Notes under the pieces: generated by a model
Databases searched by the model: none
Told to the model about the DNA's origin: nothing
The model's input: the letters and a program-made list of their open reading frames with translations, nothing else
Source of the DNA: Dehalococcoidia bacterium
GTDB lineage: Bacteria; Chloroflexota; Dehalococcoidia; Dehalococcoidales; RBG-16-60-22
DNA: 9,760 nucleotides
Direction: 5' to 3'
Assembly: GCA_030613665.1 (NCBI GenBank)
Contig: JAUWLN010000061.1
Span: 1 to 9,760 of the forward strand
Shown: positions 1 through 5,986 of the stretch, in pieces
How the letters are laid out: every line of letters starts with the position of its first letter
How positions within the stretch are numbered: position 1 is the first letter of the stretch
Position numbers and translations under genes: made by a program

Positions 1-53
1 CTGGTAGCAGTGAAAGCCATATGAAAGATCAGATTACGGAGGTGAAGAGATGA
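1..53 (+). CDS. C-terminal end of an upstream gene (partial)
   Basis: An open frame runs in from the left edge (codons from position 3) and ends at the TGA at 51-53. The visible tail reads GSSESHMKDQITEVKR. Its stop overlaps the ATG at 50-52 of the next gene as ATGA, a common arrangement for translationally coupled bacterial genes. The Shine-Dalgarno site of the next gene (GGAGGTG, about 38-44) lies inside this frame. Too little is visible to name the product. It implies that the operon begins upstream of the window. Confidence 0.5.
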   Translation, partial: GSSESHMKDQITEVKR

Positions 54-1309
54 GATACGCAGTGATTTCAAAGGGACTAACGCTGGAGCAGCTTGAAGCT
101 GAGGCGAAGAAAGCTGGTGCTAAAGATATAAATAAGACAAGACTTCTGAGCCAAATATTCTGCGAGCTTGATGAAGCTCAAGCAGAGAAACTGGCTCTGG
201 TACCCGGCCTGAAGGTCAAACCAGTTAGGGAATTCAAGACCGACCAGGTGATGACGGAGCCTCCTCCGGTGGAGACGCTGTCGGATGTGTTTTACCTGCT
301 CCGCTCTAATTTCACTCCGCCGATTACCGGTACTGGTCTTACCGTGGCCGTGCTGGATAGTGGTATCAGAAAGACACATCAATCATTGAAGAACAAGGTT
401 ATCTATGAAGCTAACTACAGCGATTCTTCAACGCTTGATGACATCTTTGGACATGGTAGCCAGGTAGCCTTTGTCGTTGCCGGGGGTATGCACACCCCCG
501 GCGAAAAGGCAGGCGTTTCTCCCGGTGCTTCAGTCATGAATATCAAGGTGATTAGTGACGAGGGTATCGGCAGTGACGAAAGTATAATCCTGGGAATTGA
601 TAAAGTCTGTGACCTGGCCGAAGCGGCAAGGGAGAAAGGACTCTGGCCTACGGACGAGATGTATCCCAATATTATAAATCTCAGCCTTGGTGGAGAGGAC
701 GACGGTGATGAGGACAACCCGGTGAGGGTAGCTTGCCGGCAGGCCAGCATAGACTACGGTCTTGATGTCATCGCCGCGGCTGGCAACTCGGGACCAAAGA
801 TGACCACCATGATGCTGCCGGCCTGTGACCCGGAGGTAATCGCTGTGGGTGCGGTGGAGACGACCGATGAGCTGGTTATCTGGGATAAGTCAGCCCGCGG
901 GCCTACGGTACAGGGAGAAACGAAACCCGACTTCGTGCTCTGGGGTACTAACCTTGAGATGGCCAGCCATAAGTCAGATAGTGAGTACGTTACCAAGTCC
1001 GGTACCAGCTTTGCCGCCCCCATGCTCTCCGGACTCACTGGTCTTCTCTGGGAGAGCGGGCGCAGAGCCTATGGTGAGGGCTGGCCCTTTCGCTGGACGC
1101 AGGCCCGTCAGTTTGCTCTATATTTCTCAACCAAGCCACAGGGCACACCGGTTAAGAAAGATAATGCCTACGGCTACGGCCTGCCGGCCATGGGCACCAT
1201 GCTGGGGCAGGTGGCCGAAACGACAGCGCCGGCTGATGATATGACCGGCGCCATGAACATGCTCGTGATGATGACCACGATGATGGGCATGATGCAGGGG
1301 GTGATGTAA
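50..1309 (+). CDS. Subtilisin-like serine protease (S8 family), leaderless, with Met-rich C-terminal tail
   Basis: This is a subtilase that should hydrolyse peptide bonds through an Asp-His-Ser triad. Seen: Asp103 in VAVLDSGI, His135 in FGHGSQVA, the oxyanion Asn246 in AAAGNSGP and Ser320 in SGTSFAAP, in canonical order and spacing. Residues 1-60 precede the catalytic domain and look like a small alpha/beta I9-type propeptide (inference). There is no signal peptide, so the enzyme is probably made in the cytoplasm. The last 22 residues (398-419) contain ten methionines and could form a membrane-seeking helix, preceded by DDMTG. That tail resembles the end of the 161-residue protein at 2475. 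The start is set by GGAGGTG at about 38-44 and the ATGA overlap with the upstream frame. The stop overlaps the next ATG as TAATG. The family call is firm. The role is open: processing of element-encoded structural proteins is a guess from the neighbours. Confidence 0.93.
   Translation: MRYAVISKGLTLEQLEAEAKKAGAKDINKTRLLSQIFCELDEAQAEKLALVPGLKVKPVREFKTDQVMTEPPPVETLSDVFYLLRSNFTPPITGTGLTVAVLDSGIRKTHQSLKNKVIYEANYSDSSTLDDIFGHGSQVAFVVAGGMHTPGEKAGVSPGASVMNIKVISDEGIGSDESIILGIDKVCDLAEAAREKGLWPTDEMYPNIINLSLGGEDDGDEDNPVRVACRQASIDYGLDVIAAAGNSGPKMTTMMLPACDPEVIAVGAVETTDELVIWDKSARGPTVQGETKPDFVLWGTNLEMASHKSDSEYVTKSGTSFAAPMLSGLTGLLWESGRRAYGEGWPFRWTQARQFALYFSTKPQGTPVKKDNAYGYGLPAMGTMLGQVAETTAPADDMTGAMNMLVMMTTMMGMMQGVM
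477..504 (+). repeat. GC-rich perfect inverted repeat inside the protease gene
   Basis: GCCGGGGGT (479-487) and ACCCCCGGC (494-502) are perfect 9-base complements around a 6-base loop. One G-U pair and one A-U pair extend the stem to 477-504. It lies in the coding frame just after the catalytic His motif (AGGMHTPGE). No T-run follows, so it is not a standard terminator. It may only reflect the codons used. Confidence 0.55.
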
Positions 1310-1650
1310 TGGAGATTCTGAAATCGGTGCCGAAGTTCATGGCATACGCGCTATCACAGGCAATCATGCACCCGGCTAAACCGATTTCTTTCGCCTACTG
1401 CCCGGAGTGCAAACTGTACCTGTTCGATAACGAGACAGCCTGCCCCGGGTGCGGCAAGAAGCTGGGGAACAGCCCGGAAATAAAGGAGATATCGCCGATT
1501 CCCTGGTGGGGTGCTGTGCTGGTAATCGTCGTGGGGATATCGTGCTGGGTTTTGGGTAGCTGCTTTGATGTTGTGGGACTGGACGAAGCCGGCCGAGCCC
1601 TGGTCTATATACCGCTGGGATCGTTATTCGGGATGAGTTTGCCGAAATAA
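1309..1650 (+). CDS. Zinc-ribbon membrane protein
   Basis: This 113-residue protein has a rubredoxin-like zinc ribbon (Cys31-Pro-Glu-Cys34 and Cys45-Pro-Gly-Cys48) followed by a strongly hydrophobic segment at about 66-84 and a weaker one at about 98-110. The four cysteines should bind one Zn2+ and the hydrophobic part should sit in the membrane. The start overlaps the protease stop as TAATG, with GGGGG just upstream as a possible ribosome site, so translation is probably coupled. The ribbon resembles the four-cysteine insert of the recombinase at 2960. I do not recognise the family. Many small bacterial proteins have this ribbon-plus-membrane layout without a known function. Confidence 0.8.
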   Translation: MEILKSVPKFMAYALSQAIMHPAKPISFAYCPECKLYLFDNETACPGCGKKLGNSPEIKEISPIPWWGAVLVIVVGISCWVLGSCFDVVGLDEAGRALVYIPLGSLFGMSLPK

Positions 1651-1660
1651 GGAAAAACAG

Positions 1661-2047
1661 ATGGCATATTACGCTGACATTGCGGAGATTATAGCGCCGA
1701 GTGAAGCCAAGCCCGGCAACCGTGTGGATATCACGGTCAGGATAAAGAACACCTATTCTTCGTCTGTCGGCATCATGGCCGGTGGAGCTCTGGAATATGG
1801 CGTCTCGCCATGGCCCGGCATCAGCTTTCCTGATCCCAGCGCCAATGTCGCCGGCGGGGCTACTTATTCCTTTAAGGGTTACTTCACCATGCCGGAGAAA
1901 AAGGCGACGATACATGCCTACAGCTACTATTACGGCGCCGATGGAAGCTGGCACTTCGATGACGAGATGGCAAAGACAATCGATATCACCGAAGAAATCG
2001 AGTCGCAGTTCGGCTCTATTGAAATATTAAGTTACTCAAGGAGGTAA
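1661..2047 (+). CDS. Small beta-sandwich protein, first of three tandem relatives
   Basis: This 128-residue protein has no cysteine and no signal peptide, and has alternating hydrophobic strands typical of an Ig-like or CARDB-like sandwich. Residues 12-42 (IAPSEAKPGN..ITVRI..GGAL) line up with residues 19-50 of the next protein (LANVQVKPGD..ISCRY..AAIG). The C-terminal FGSIEILSY matches FGEISITGY at the end of the next protein. This indicates duplication within the operon. The start follows AAGGA at 1649-1653. No enzyme motif is visible. A structural, adhesive or display role is an inference from the fold type and the neighbours. Confidence 0.8.
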   Translation: MAYYADIAEIIAPSEAKPGNRVDITVRIKNTYSSSVGIMAGGALEYGVSPWPGISFPDPSANVAGGATYSFKGYFTMPEKKATIHAYSYYYGADGSWHFDDEMAKTIDITEEIESQFGSIEILSYSRR

Positions 2048-2049
2048 TT

Positions 2050-2469
2050 ATGGGCGCAGTCTATTTGCCGTCACAGTACGGGATGATACTGGTGCCGCTG
2101 GCCAATGTGCAGGTAAAACCGGGAGATAAGCTCCGGATAAGCTGCCGGTACTCGCATATCGGACAGGCGGAAAGCCAGACACTCTACGCCGCCATCGGCA
2201 ACTCGGGATGGGCTGGTTTTGACGAGGTGTTGCACGGTTCCAAGACCTTAAGCGTGCCCGAGGATACAGCCTGGGACTACCACGAAGAATACGTGGACAT
2301 CTCTATCACCACGGCAATTTCAGCAGGCTTCTATGACCTCTACGCCAAGATTGGCGGCGCGATACCCAAGGTGATTTCACCGACTCTGCACGATGTGGTC
2401 GAGGTGCTGGCTGATATCTCCGATTCCGAGTTTGGCGAGATCAGTATTACCGGCTATGTAAAGGCGTAA
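2050..2469 (+). CDS. Small beta-sandwich protein, second of three tandem relatives
   Basis: This 139-residue all-beta protein is related to both neighbours. The core LYAAIGNSGWAGFDEV (45-60) matches LYGSIGQRGLFGFDEI (47-62) in the next protein, and GFYDLYAKIGG (93-103) matches TDYDLYVKIEE (104-114). The ATG follows the upstream stop by two bases, and AGGAGG at about 2038-2043 overlaps the end of the upstream gene. That supports a separate, coupled start rather than one split gene. There is no signal peptide, catalytic motif or membrane segment. The function is unknown. Its best clue is membership of a three-gene beta-sandwich series that ends in a membrane-tailed member. Confidence 0.82.
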   Translation: MGAVYLPSQYGMILVPLANVQVKPGDKLRISCRYSHIGQAESQTLYAAIGNSGWAGFDEVLHGSKTLSVPEDTAWDYHEEYVDISITTAISAGFYDLYAKIGGAIPKVISPTLHDVVEVLADISDSEFGEISITGYVKA

Positions 2470-2474
2470 ACGAC

Positions 2475-2960
2475 ATGATCAGCGGTTTGGATGTCTATAG
2501 ACCAGGTACCGGCTGGCTGGTGCCTTTTCAGGACAAGCTGACTCTGATGGCCGGCGATGTTCTCAGGGTGACCGTTGCTGTCCCTTATAGGGGCCCCGAA
2601 GCCGAGTTTACCCTATACGGCAGTATCGGTCAAAGAGGTTTATTTGGCTTCGACGAGATACTCAGCGCCCGGGCGCCGCTGTCATGCCCGGATTCACCGG
2701 AGACATACACCACGGTGACAGGCGAAGTAGATATCGAGATTATCGGAGCCGGAATTGCCGGTATCGGCGGTATCTCGGGAGGGACTGACTACGACCTCTA
2801 CGTGAAGATAGAGGAGAAGCCGGAGGTCATAGCTGAAATCGATGATGTCATTGATATTGCCGGAGGCAGCGCTTCCGATATGACAGGCATGCTGGGGATG
2901 ATAATGCCACTCATGATGCTCGGCATGGTAATGCCGCTTATGGAGGGAGTGGAAGAGTAA
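2475..2960 (+). CDS. Beta-sandwich protein with Met-rich C-terminal tail, third of three tandem relatives
   Basis: This 161-residue protein has an N-terminal part (1-128) that aligns with the preceding gene product (LYGSIG..GFDEI and YDLYVKIE). It then has a tail absent from the first two. Residues 136-156 contain nine methionines among Leu, Gly, Ile, Val and Pro, which would form a hydrophobic helix of membrane-spanning length, followed by acidic GVEE. The tail begins with DMTG, as does the protease tail, so the two may be targeted or assembled together (inference). A glycine-rich loop lies at 91-103. A weak ribosome site (AAAGG, about 2460) precedes the start, so coupling to the upstream gene is likely. 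The stop overlaps the recombinase start as TAATG. No known family name is assigned. Confidence 0.82.
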   Translation: MISGLDVYRPGTGWLVPFQDKLTLMAGDVLRVTVAVPYRGPEAEFTLYGSIGQRGLFGFDEILSARAPLSCPDSPETYTTVTGEVDIEIIGAGIAGIGGISGGTDYDLYVKIEEKPEVIAEIDDVIDIAGGSASDMTGMLGMIMPLMMLGMVMPLMEGVEE

Positions 2961-3652
2961 TGGCGAAGGCGTATCTGGAGCCATCAGAAATAGAAAGGCT
3001 TGAGGAAGCGGCTCAATTCCTGAGAGATAAGCTTCTCATCCGGCTGCTGTTCCATCTCGGCTGCCGTATCTCGGAGGCACTGGGGATTAAGGCAAGTGAT
3101 ATTGACTTCAACCAGGGCACGGTCACAATCCAGCACTTGAAGCAACGCATCACACTCTCTTGCCCGGAGTGTAGCGCCAGATTGGGGAAGGGACACCGGT
3201 TCTGTCCGGTCTGCGGGCGTAAGGTGGAGAAGGCTATTGCCGACGAAAAGGAGCACCGCAAGTTCCGCACTCTGCCGCTGGACGAGGATACTATGAAGAT
3301 GCTCCAGGATTACCTGGGCCGGGGCGGAGCAAATTCCAGGAGCAAACTGCTCTTCGGCTTAAGCCGCCATCGTGCCTGGCAAGTTGTAAAAGAATGTGCT
3401 CTAAGAGCAAGGCTCCCCAAACTGATCAACACAGAAAGTGGTAAGGCGCACAACGTCAGTCCCCACAAGCTGCGTGACGCCTTTGCGGTCCATGCGGTAA
3501 AGCTCAATGACACCGGCGACGGCTTAAGGATGCTGCAGGAGTACCAGGGCCACCGTAGAATCACCACCACCATGAGATACCGCAAGGTATCCGGCGAGGA
3601 ACAGAAAGAATGGTACCAGAAGCTGTGGGAAGGAGGTAAGCAAGATGGGTAA
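2960..3652 (+). CDS. Minimal tyrosine recombinase (integrase) with zinc-ribbon insert
   Basis: This is a site-specific DNA recombinase of the phage-integrase/Xer type that cuts and rejoins DNA through a 3'-phosphotyrosine link. Seen: Arg36 in GCRISEAL, Lys101 in the beta-hairpin (KFRTLPL), His169 and Arg172 in HKLRDAF, His198 in GHRRITTT and the nucleophile Tyr207 in MRYRKV. The catalytic set is complete. Two features are unusual. There is almost no N-terminal core-binding (SAM-like) domain, giving 230 residues against roughly 300 or more for typical integrases. A CxxC..CxxC ribbon (Cys68, 71, 82, 85) is inserted between the first Arg motif and the Lys hairpin. It could bind zinc and replace the missing DNA contacts (inference). 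The stop overlaps the next gene by 8 bases. The likely role is integration, excision or dimer resolution of the element. Confidence 0.92.
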   Translation: MAKAYLEPSEIERLEEAAQFLRDKLLIRLLFHLGCRISEALGIKASDIDFNQGTVTIQHLKQRITLSCPECSARLGKGHRFCPVCGRKVEKAIADEKEHRKFRTLPLDEDTMKMLQDYLGRGGANSRSKLLFGLSRHRAWQVVKECALRARLPKLINTESGKAHNVSPHKLRDAFAVHAVKLNDTGDGLRMLQEYQGHRRITTTMRYRKVSGEEQKEWYQKLWEGGKQDG

Positions 3653-3947
3653 ATATGCCAATCATGAAGAGTTTGGAGTGAACGCTCCAATCAATTACAG
3701 GGAAGATACCACCAGTGAGTCTTATCTGAAAGGTATGGCCATGATTGCGCCGCCCGGAATGCGACCGAAGGCAGTGCGAGGGCAAAGGTTTGAGAAAAAG
3801 ACCGACTTTGAGGCCTCGACCATATGGCACCGTAACTTCGATATCGCCATGTTCGGCGGGTCGGATGTTGATACGCCGGACTCCGGTTCCAAGCAGCTAA
3901 GCCTTGAAGAAAAACTCAATGGTATCAAGCGCATACCGGGGAGGTAG
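3645..3947 (+). CDS. Small hypothetical protein
   Basis: This 100-residue soluble protein is not recognised. It is charged, with proline- and glycine-containing stretches (MIAPPGMRPKAVRG) and a basic patch near RGQRFEKK, then an acidic, serine-rich C-terminal part. It may be largely disordered. There is no membrane segment or catalytic motif. The start is well supported by GGAGGTAAG just upstream at about 3633-3641, and it overlaps the recombinase stop (ATGGGTAA). It ends two bases before the next start, so it is embedded in the operon and probably real. A helper for the recombinase or the fusion protein next door is possible, but there is no direct evidence. Confidence 0.7.
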   Translation: MGKYANHEEFGVNAPINYREDTTSESYLKGMAMIAPPGMRPKAVRGQRFEKKTDFEASTIWHRNFDIAMFGGSDVDTPDSGSKQLSLEEKLNGIKRIPGR

Positions 3948-3949
3948 TC

Positions 3950-5398
3950 ATGGCAGGACAGGCCGTAGTAACGATAAATGATAAACAGTGGGCGGTCGAT
4001 ATCGCCATTACCCTCTGGGAGCTTTCACAGGGTCTGGGAGGGCTCCCAGAAATACCGGCCGGTACCGGTATGCTCTTTGACCTCGAATACGAGCAGATCA
4101 TAGAGGTAACCACGATGCCAATGCTTTTCCCGCTCAATATAACTTTTCTTTCGGAGGATATGACAATCACCGAGGTATATCGAGACGTGGAACCGGGGTA
4201 CATCGTGACTTCACAAGTACCGGCGAGGTATTTCCTGGAGGTCAATGCCGGAGAGATGGGGGGAATAGAAGCAGGCGATGTTGTGTCTCTTGAGTTGCTG
4301 GCTATGCAATCAGAACCGGTGATGACTGACTGGATGACGCCAATGGCTGCATTTACCGGATTTGTACTGGTGGGCGCTCTAGTTGCAGGTGTAGCAAAGA
4401 GCTTATCCAAAGAAGCTCCCAATGAATCAACTACAAGAAAGCGATATGTTCCCGAAGCTGAAACAGGTACGTGTGAGATCGTTCGTCCGCGGCACTATAG
4501 CCTGGTGAGCTGGTTTAACGCCCCGGTGCCGGATTACAGTTTCGCTATCGAGCCGGAAACCAGGGAGCGCAAAATTGACGATGTATTGCGAAGGCTCAAA
4601 TCCGGCGTTGACAGCATACAGGAGAGCGAAAACTTCCGAGAGTTTCTGCTCACCATGTCCAAGTTTCACGACTACAGTATTGGCAACTTGATACTTATCA
4701 TGCTGCAGAAGCCGGAGGCTACCCGAGTGGCTGGCTATACCACCTGGAAGGAACTGGACAGGTTTGTCAGAAAAGGAGAGAAAGGTATCGCCATACTGGC
4801 TCCCTGTATGCCTCCGAATAAAGCGAAGGTGGTTGAGCCGGAAGATGAAGATGATGAAAGCCTGGTTGAGGTAACGCCGATATACTTTAAAGTAGTGCAT
4901 GTTTTTGATATCAGCCAGACCGAGGGGCAGGAACTACCCGAGGTAGAAGTACCGGCGTTAACCGGTGAAGCCAATGAAGAGCTTCTCAATGGAGCACTGA
5001 GTCTAGCCAAACTGCAGGGACTTGAAGTCACTTTCGAATCGAGACCTCACCAGGATCCGGCCATCAAGGGGATGTATTCGGGCAAGACTATCTGGGTACG
5101 GCCGGAGGAATCCAAGGCACAGCAGTTGAAGACATTGCTGCATGAGATGGCTCACTATTACTCCGAGGGTGTGTTCAGGATGCCCCGGCGGAATGCAGAG
5201 ACAATCGCCGAGAGTGTTGCCTTTACCATTGGCGCTCACTTCGGCTTCGATACCGGTGTTCGTTCATTTCCCTATGTAGCCCTCTGGGCTCAGGATAAGA
5301 AGGTGCTGGAACAAAACCTTGCCGATATCCGCAAGGTCTCGACAAAGATTATCGATGCCCTCGAACCAAAAGTAAGCAAAGTGGGAGTTGCGGCATAA
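3950..5398 (+). CDS. DUF192 - membrane segment - ArdC-like antirestriction domain - zincin metallopeptidase fusion
   Basis: This 482-residue protein has parts not usually joined. Residues about 6-115 match DUF192: a GMLFDL motif at 40-45, then PLNITFL, then ARYFLEVNAG...IEAGDVVSL. Residues about 132-150 are a hydrophobic membrane-like helix rich in Gly, Ala and Val, followed by basic residues. Residues about 205-320 resemble the ArdC N-terminal domain, which binds single-stranded DNA in plasmid antirestriction proteins (FREFLLTMSKFHDYSIGNLILIM, TTWKELDR, RKGEKGIAILAP across 230-285). Residues 340-440 hold a zinc metallopeptidase with HEMAH (398-402) and a probable third ligand in AETIAES (Glu421). 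ArdC proteins shield incoming DNA from type I restriction. GGAGGT at about 3941-3946 sets the start, and no ATG with a ribosome site was found at the ArdC boundary, so the fusion appears real. Basic residues after the helix suggest the ArdC part stays in the cytoplasm. Confidence 0.85.
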   Translation: MAGQAVVTINDKQWAVDIAITLWELSQGLGGLPEIPAGTGMLFDLEYEQIIEVTTMPMLFPLNITFLSEDMTITEVYRDVEPGYIVTSQVPARYFLEVNAGEMGGIEAGDVVSLELLAMQSEPVMTDWMTPMAAFTGFVLVGALVAGVAKSLSKEAPNESTTRKRYVPEAETGTCEIVRPRHYSLVSWFNAPVPDYSFAIEPETRERKIDDVLRRLKSGVDSIQESENFREFLLTMSKFHDYSIGNLILIMLQKPEATRVAGYTTWKELDRFVRKGEKGIAILAPCMPPNKAKVVEPEDEDDESLVEVTPIYFKVVHVFDISQTEGQELPEVEVPALTGEANEELLNGALSLAKLQGLEVTFESRPHQDPAIKGMYSGKTIWVRPEESKAQQLKTLLHEMAHYYSEGVFRMPRRNAETIAESVAFTIGAHFGFDTGVRSFPYVALWAQDKKVLEQNLADIRKVSTKIIDALEPKVSKVGVAA

Positions 5399-5407
5399 GG
5401 TTATTTC

Positions 5408-5941
5408 ATGGCTATTGAGATTAGACCAAACAGAGGAGGTTTTCTAAGGCCGTTCGGCTGCGGCTGGTTTATCCGGGAGTATCTCCTGGGTAACGGACCG
5501 GAGGGGTCGCATGCTATTGACCCGGAACGCGGCGCCGCCCAGTCTGACATCAACTACGAATATAAGGAAGCTCTCGCCCGGGCTACCGCTAGGGAACGCG
5601 CCGAGCGGATAATAAGCCGCATGGTAGTTAGCGGCGCCGATGTTACCGAAGAACAGGCGGACAGAATCTACGAACGTGAACTAAAAAGAGTGTCCCGAAA
5701 GTTTACCCACATGCGGTATCATTCATTCCTGATGTACTTCGGCGTGCTCAAGCGACTCGGATGGGTGGAAGTCACCAGCGAAACCGAGCGTTCCGCTATT
5801 CAAGACAACTATCCACCAGCTCCGGAGCGGACTTACTACCGCCTTACAAAGAAGGGCATTGAAGCCGGAGAGGAGTTCTGGTCCAATCCCCTCTTTACGC
5901 TGTATCCAGAGATAGGCCCCAGTCACATGAAAAGGGATTAG
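5408..5941 (+). CDS. Winged-helix-like protein, possible DNA-binding regulator
   Basis: This 177-residue soluble protein has no signal peptide. The middle (about 52-98) is a highly charged helix with many Arg and Glu residues. The C-terminal half (about 98-155) has the pattern of a winged helix: a helix ending in MYFGVLKRLGWVEV, a strand turn, then RTYYRLTKKGIEAGEE, where the last part resembles the wing and final helix of PadR/MarR-like folds. This is a fold-level resemblance, not a family match. The start at 5408 has only a weak ribosome site (TAAGG), nine bases after the fusion gene, so coupling is likely. It could be a local regulator or a structural DNA-binding protein of the element. 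Confidence 0.72.
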   Translation: MAIEIRPNRGGFLRPFGCGWFIREYLLGNGPEGSHAIDPERGAAQSDINYEYKEALARATARERAERIISRMVVSGADVTEEQADRIYERELKRVSRKFTHMRYHSFLMYFGVLKRLGWVEVTSETERSAIQDNYPPAPERTYYRLTKKGIEAGEEFWSNPLFTLYPEIGPSHMKRD

Positions 5942-5986
5942 CCACGCCAGAGAGTGAACCGGATTTCATAATTGGAAAGATAACTT

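Noticed and set aside
4030..4072. Short inverted repeats (CTGGGAG/CTCCCAG and ATACCGG/CCGGTAT) near the start of the fusion gene
   Set aside because: They are within coding sequence, with a 2-base loop or short arms, and are likely by-products of codon use.
4422..4508. Small out-of-frame reading frame with basic KLKQVRVRSFVRG at the DUF192/ArdC boundary
   Set aside because: It has only 28 codons, no clear ribosome site, and lies inside a continuous frame. It is noted only as a place to check for a frameshift.
5942..5986. Possible promoter before the 542-residue protein (CATAAT at 5967-5972)
   Set aside because: No -35 element at a suitable distance, and the 45-base gap fits simple co-transcription.
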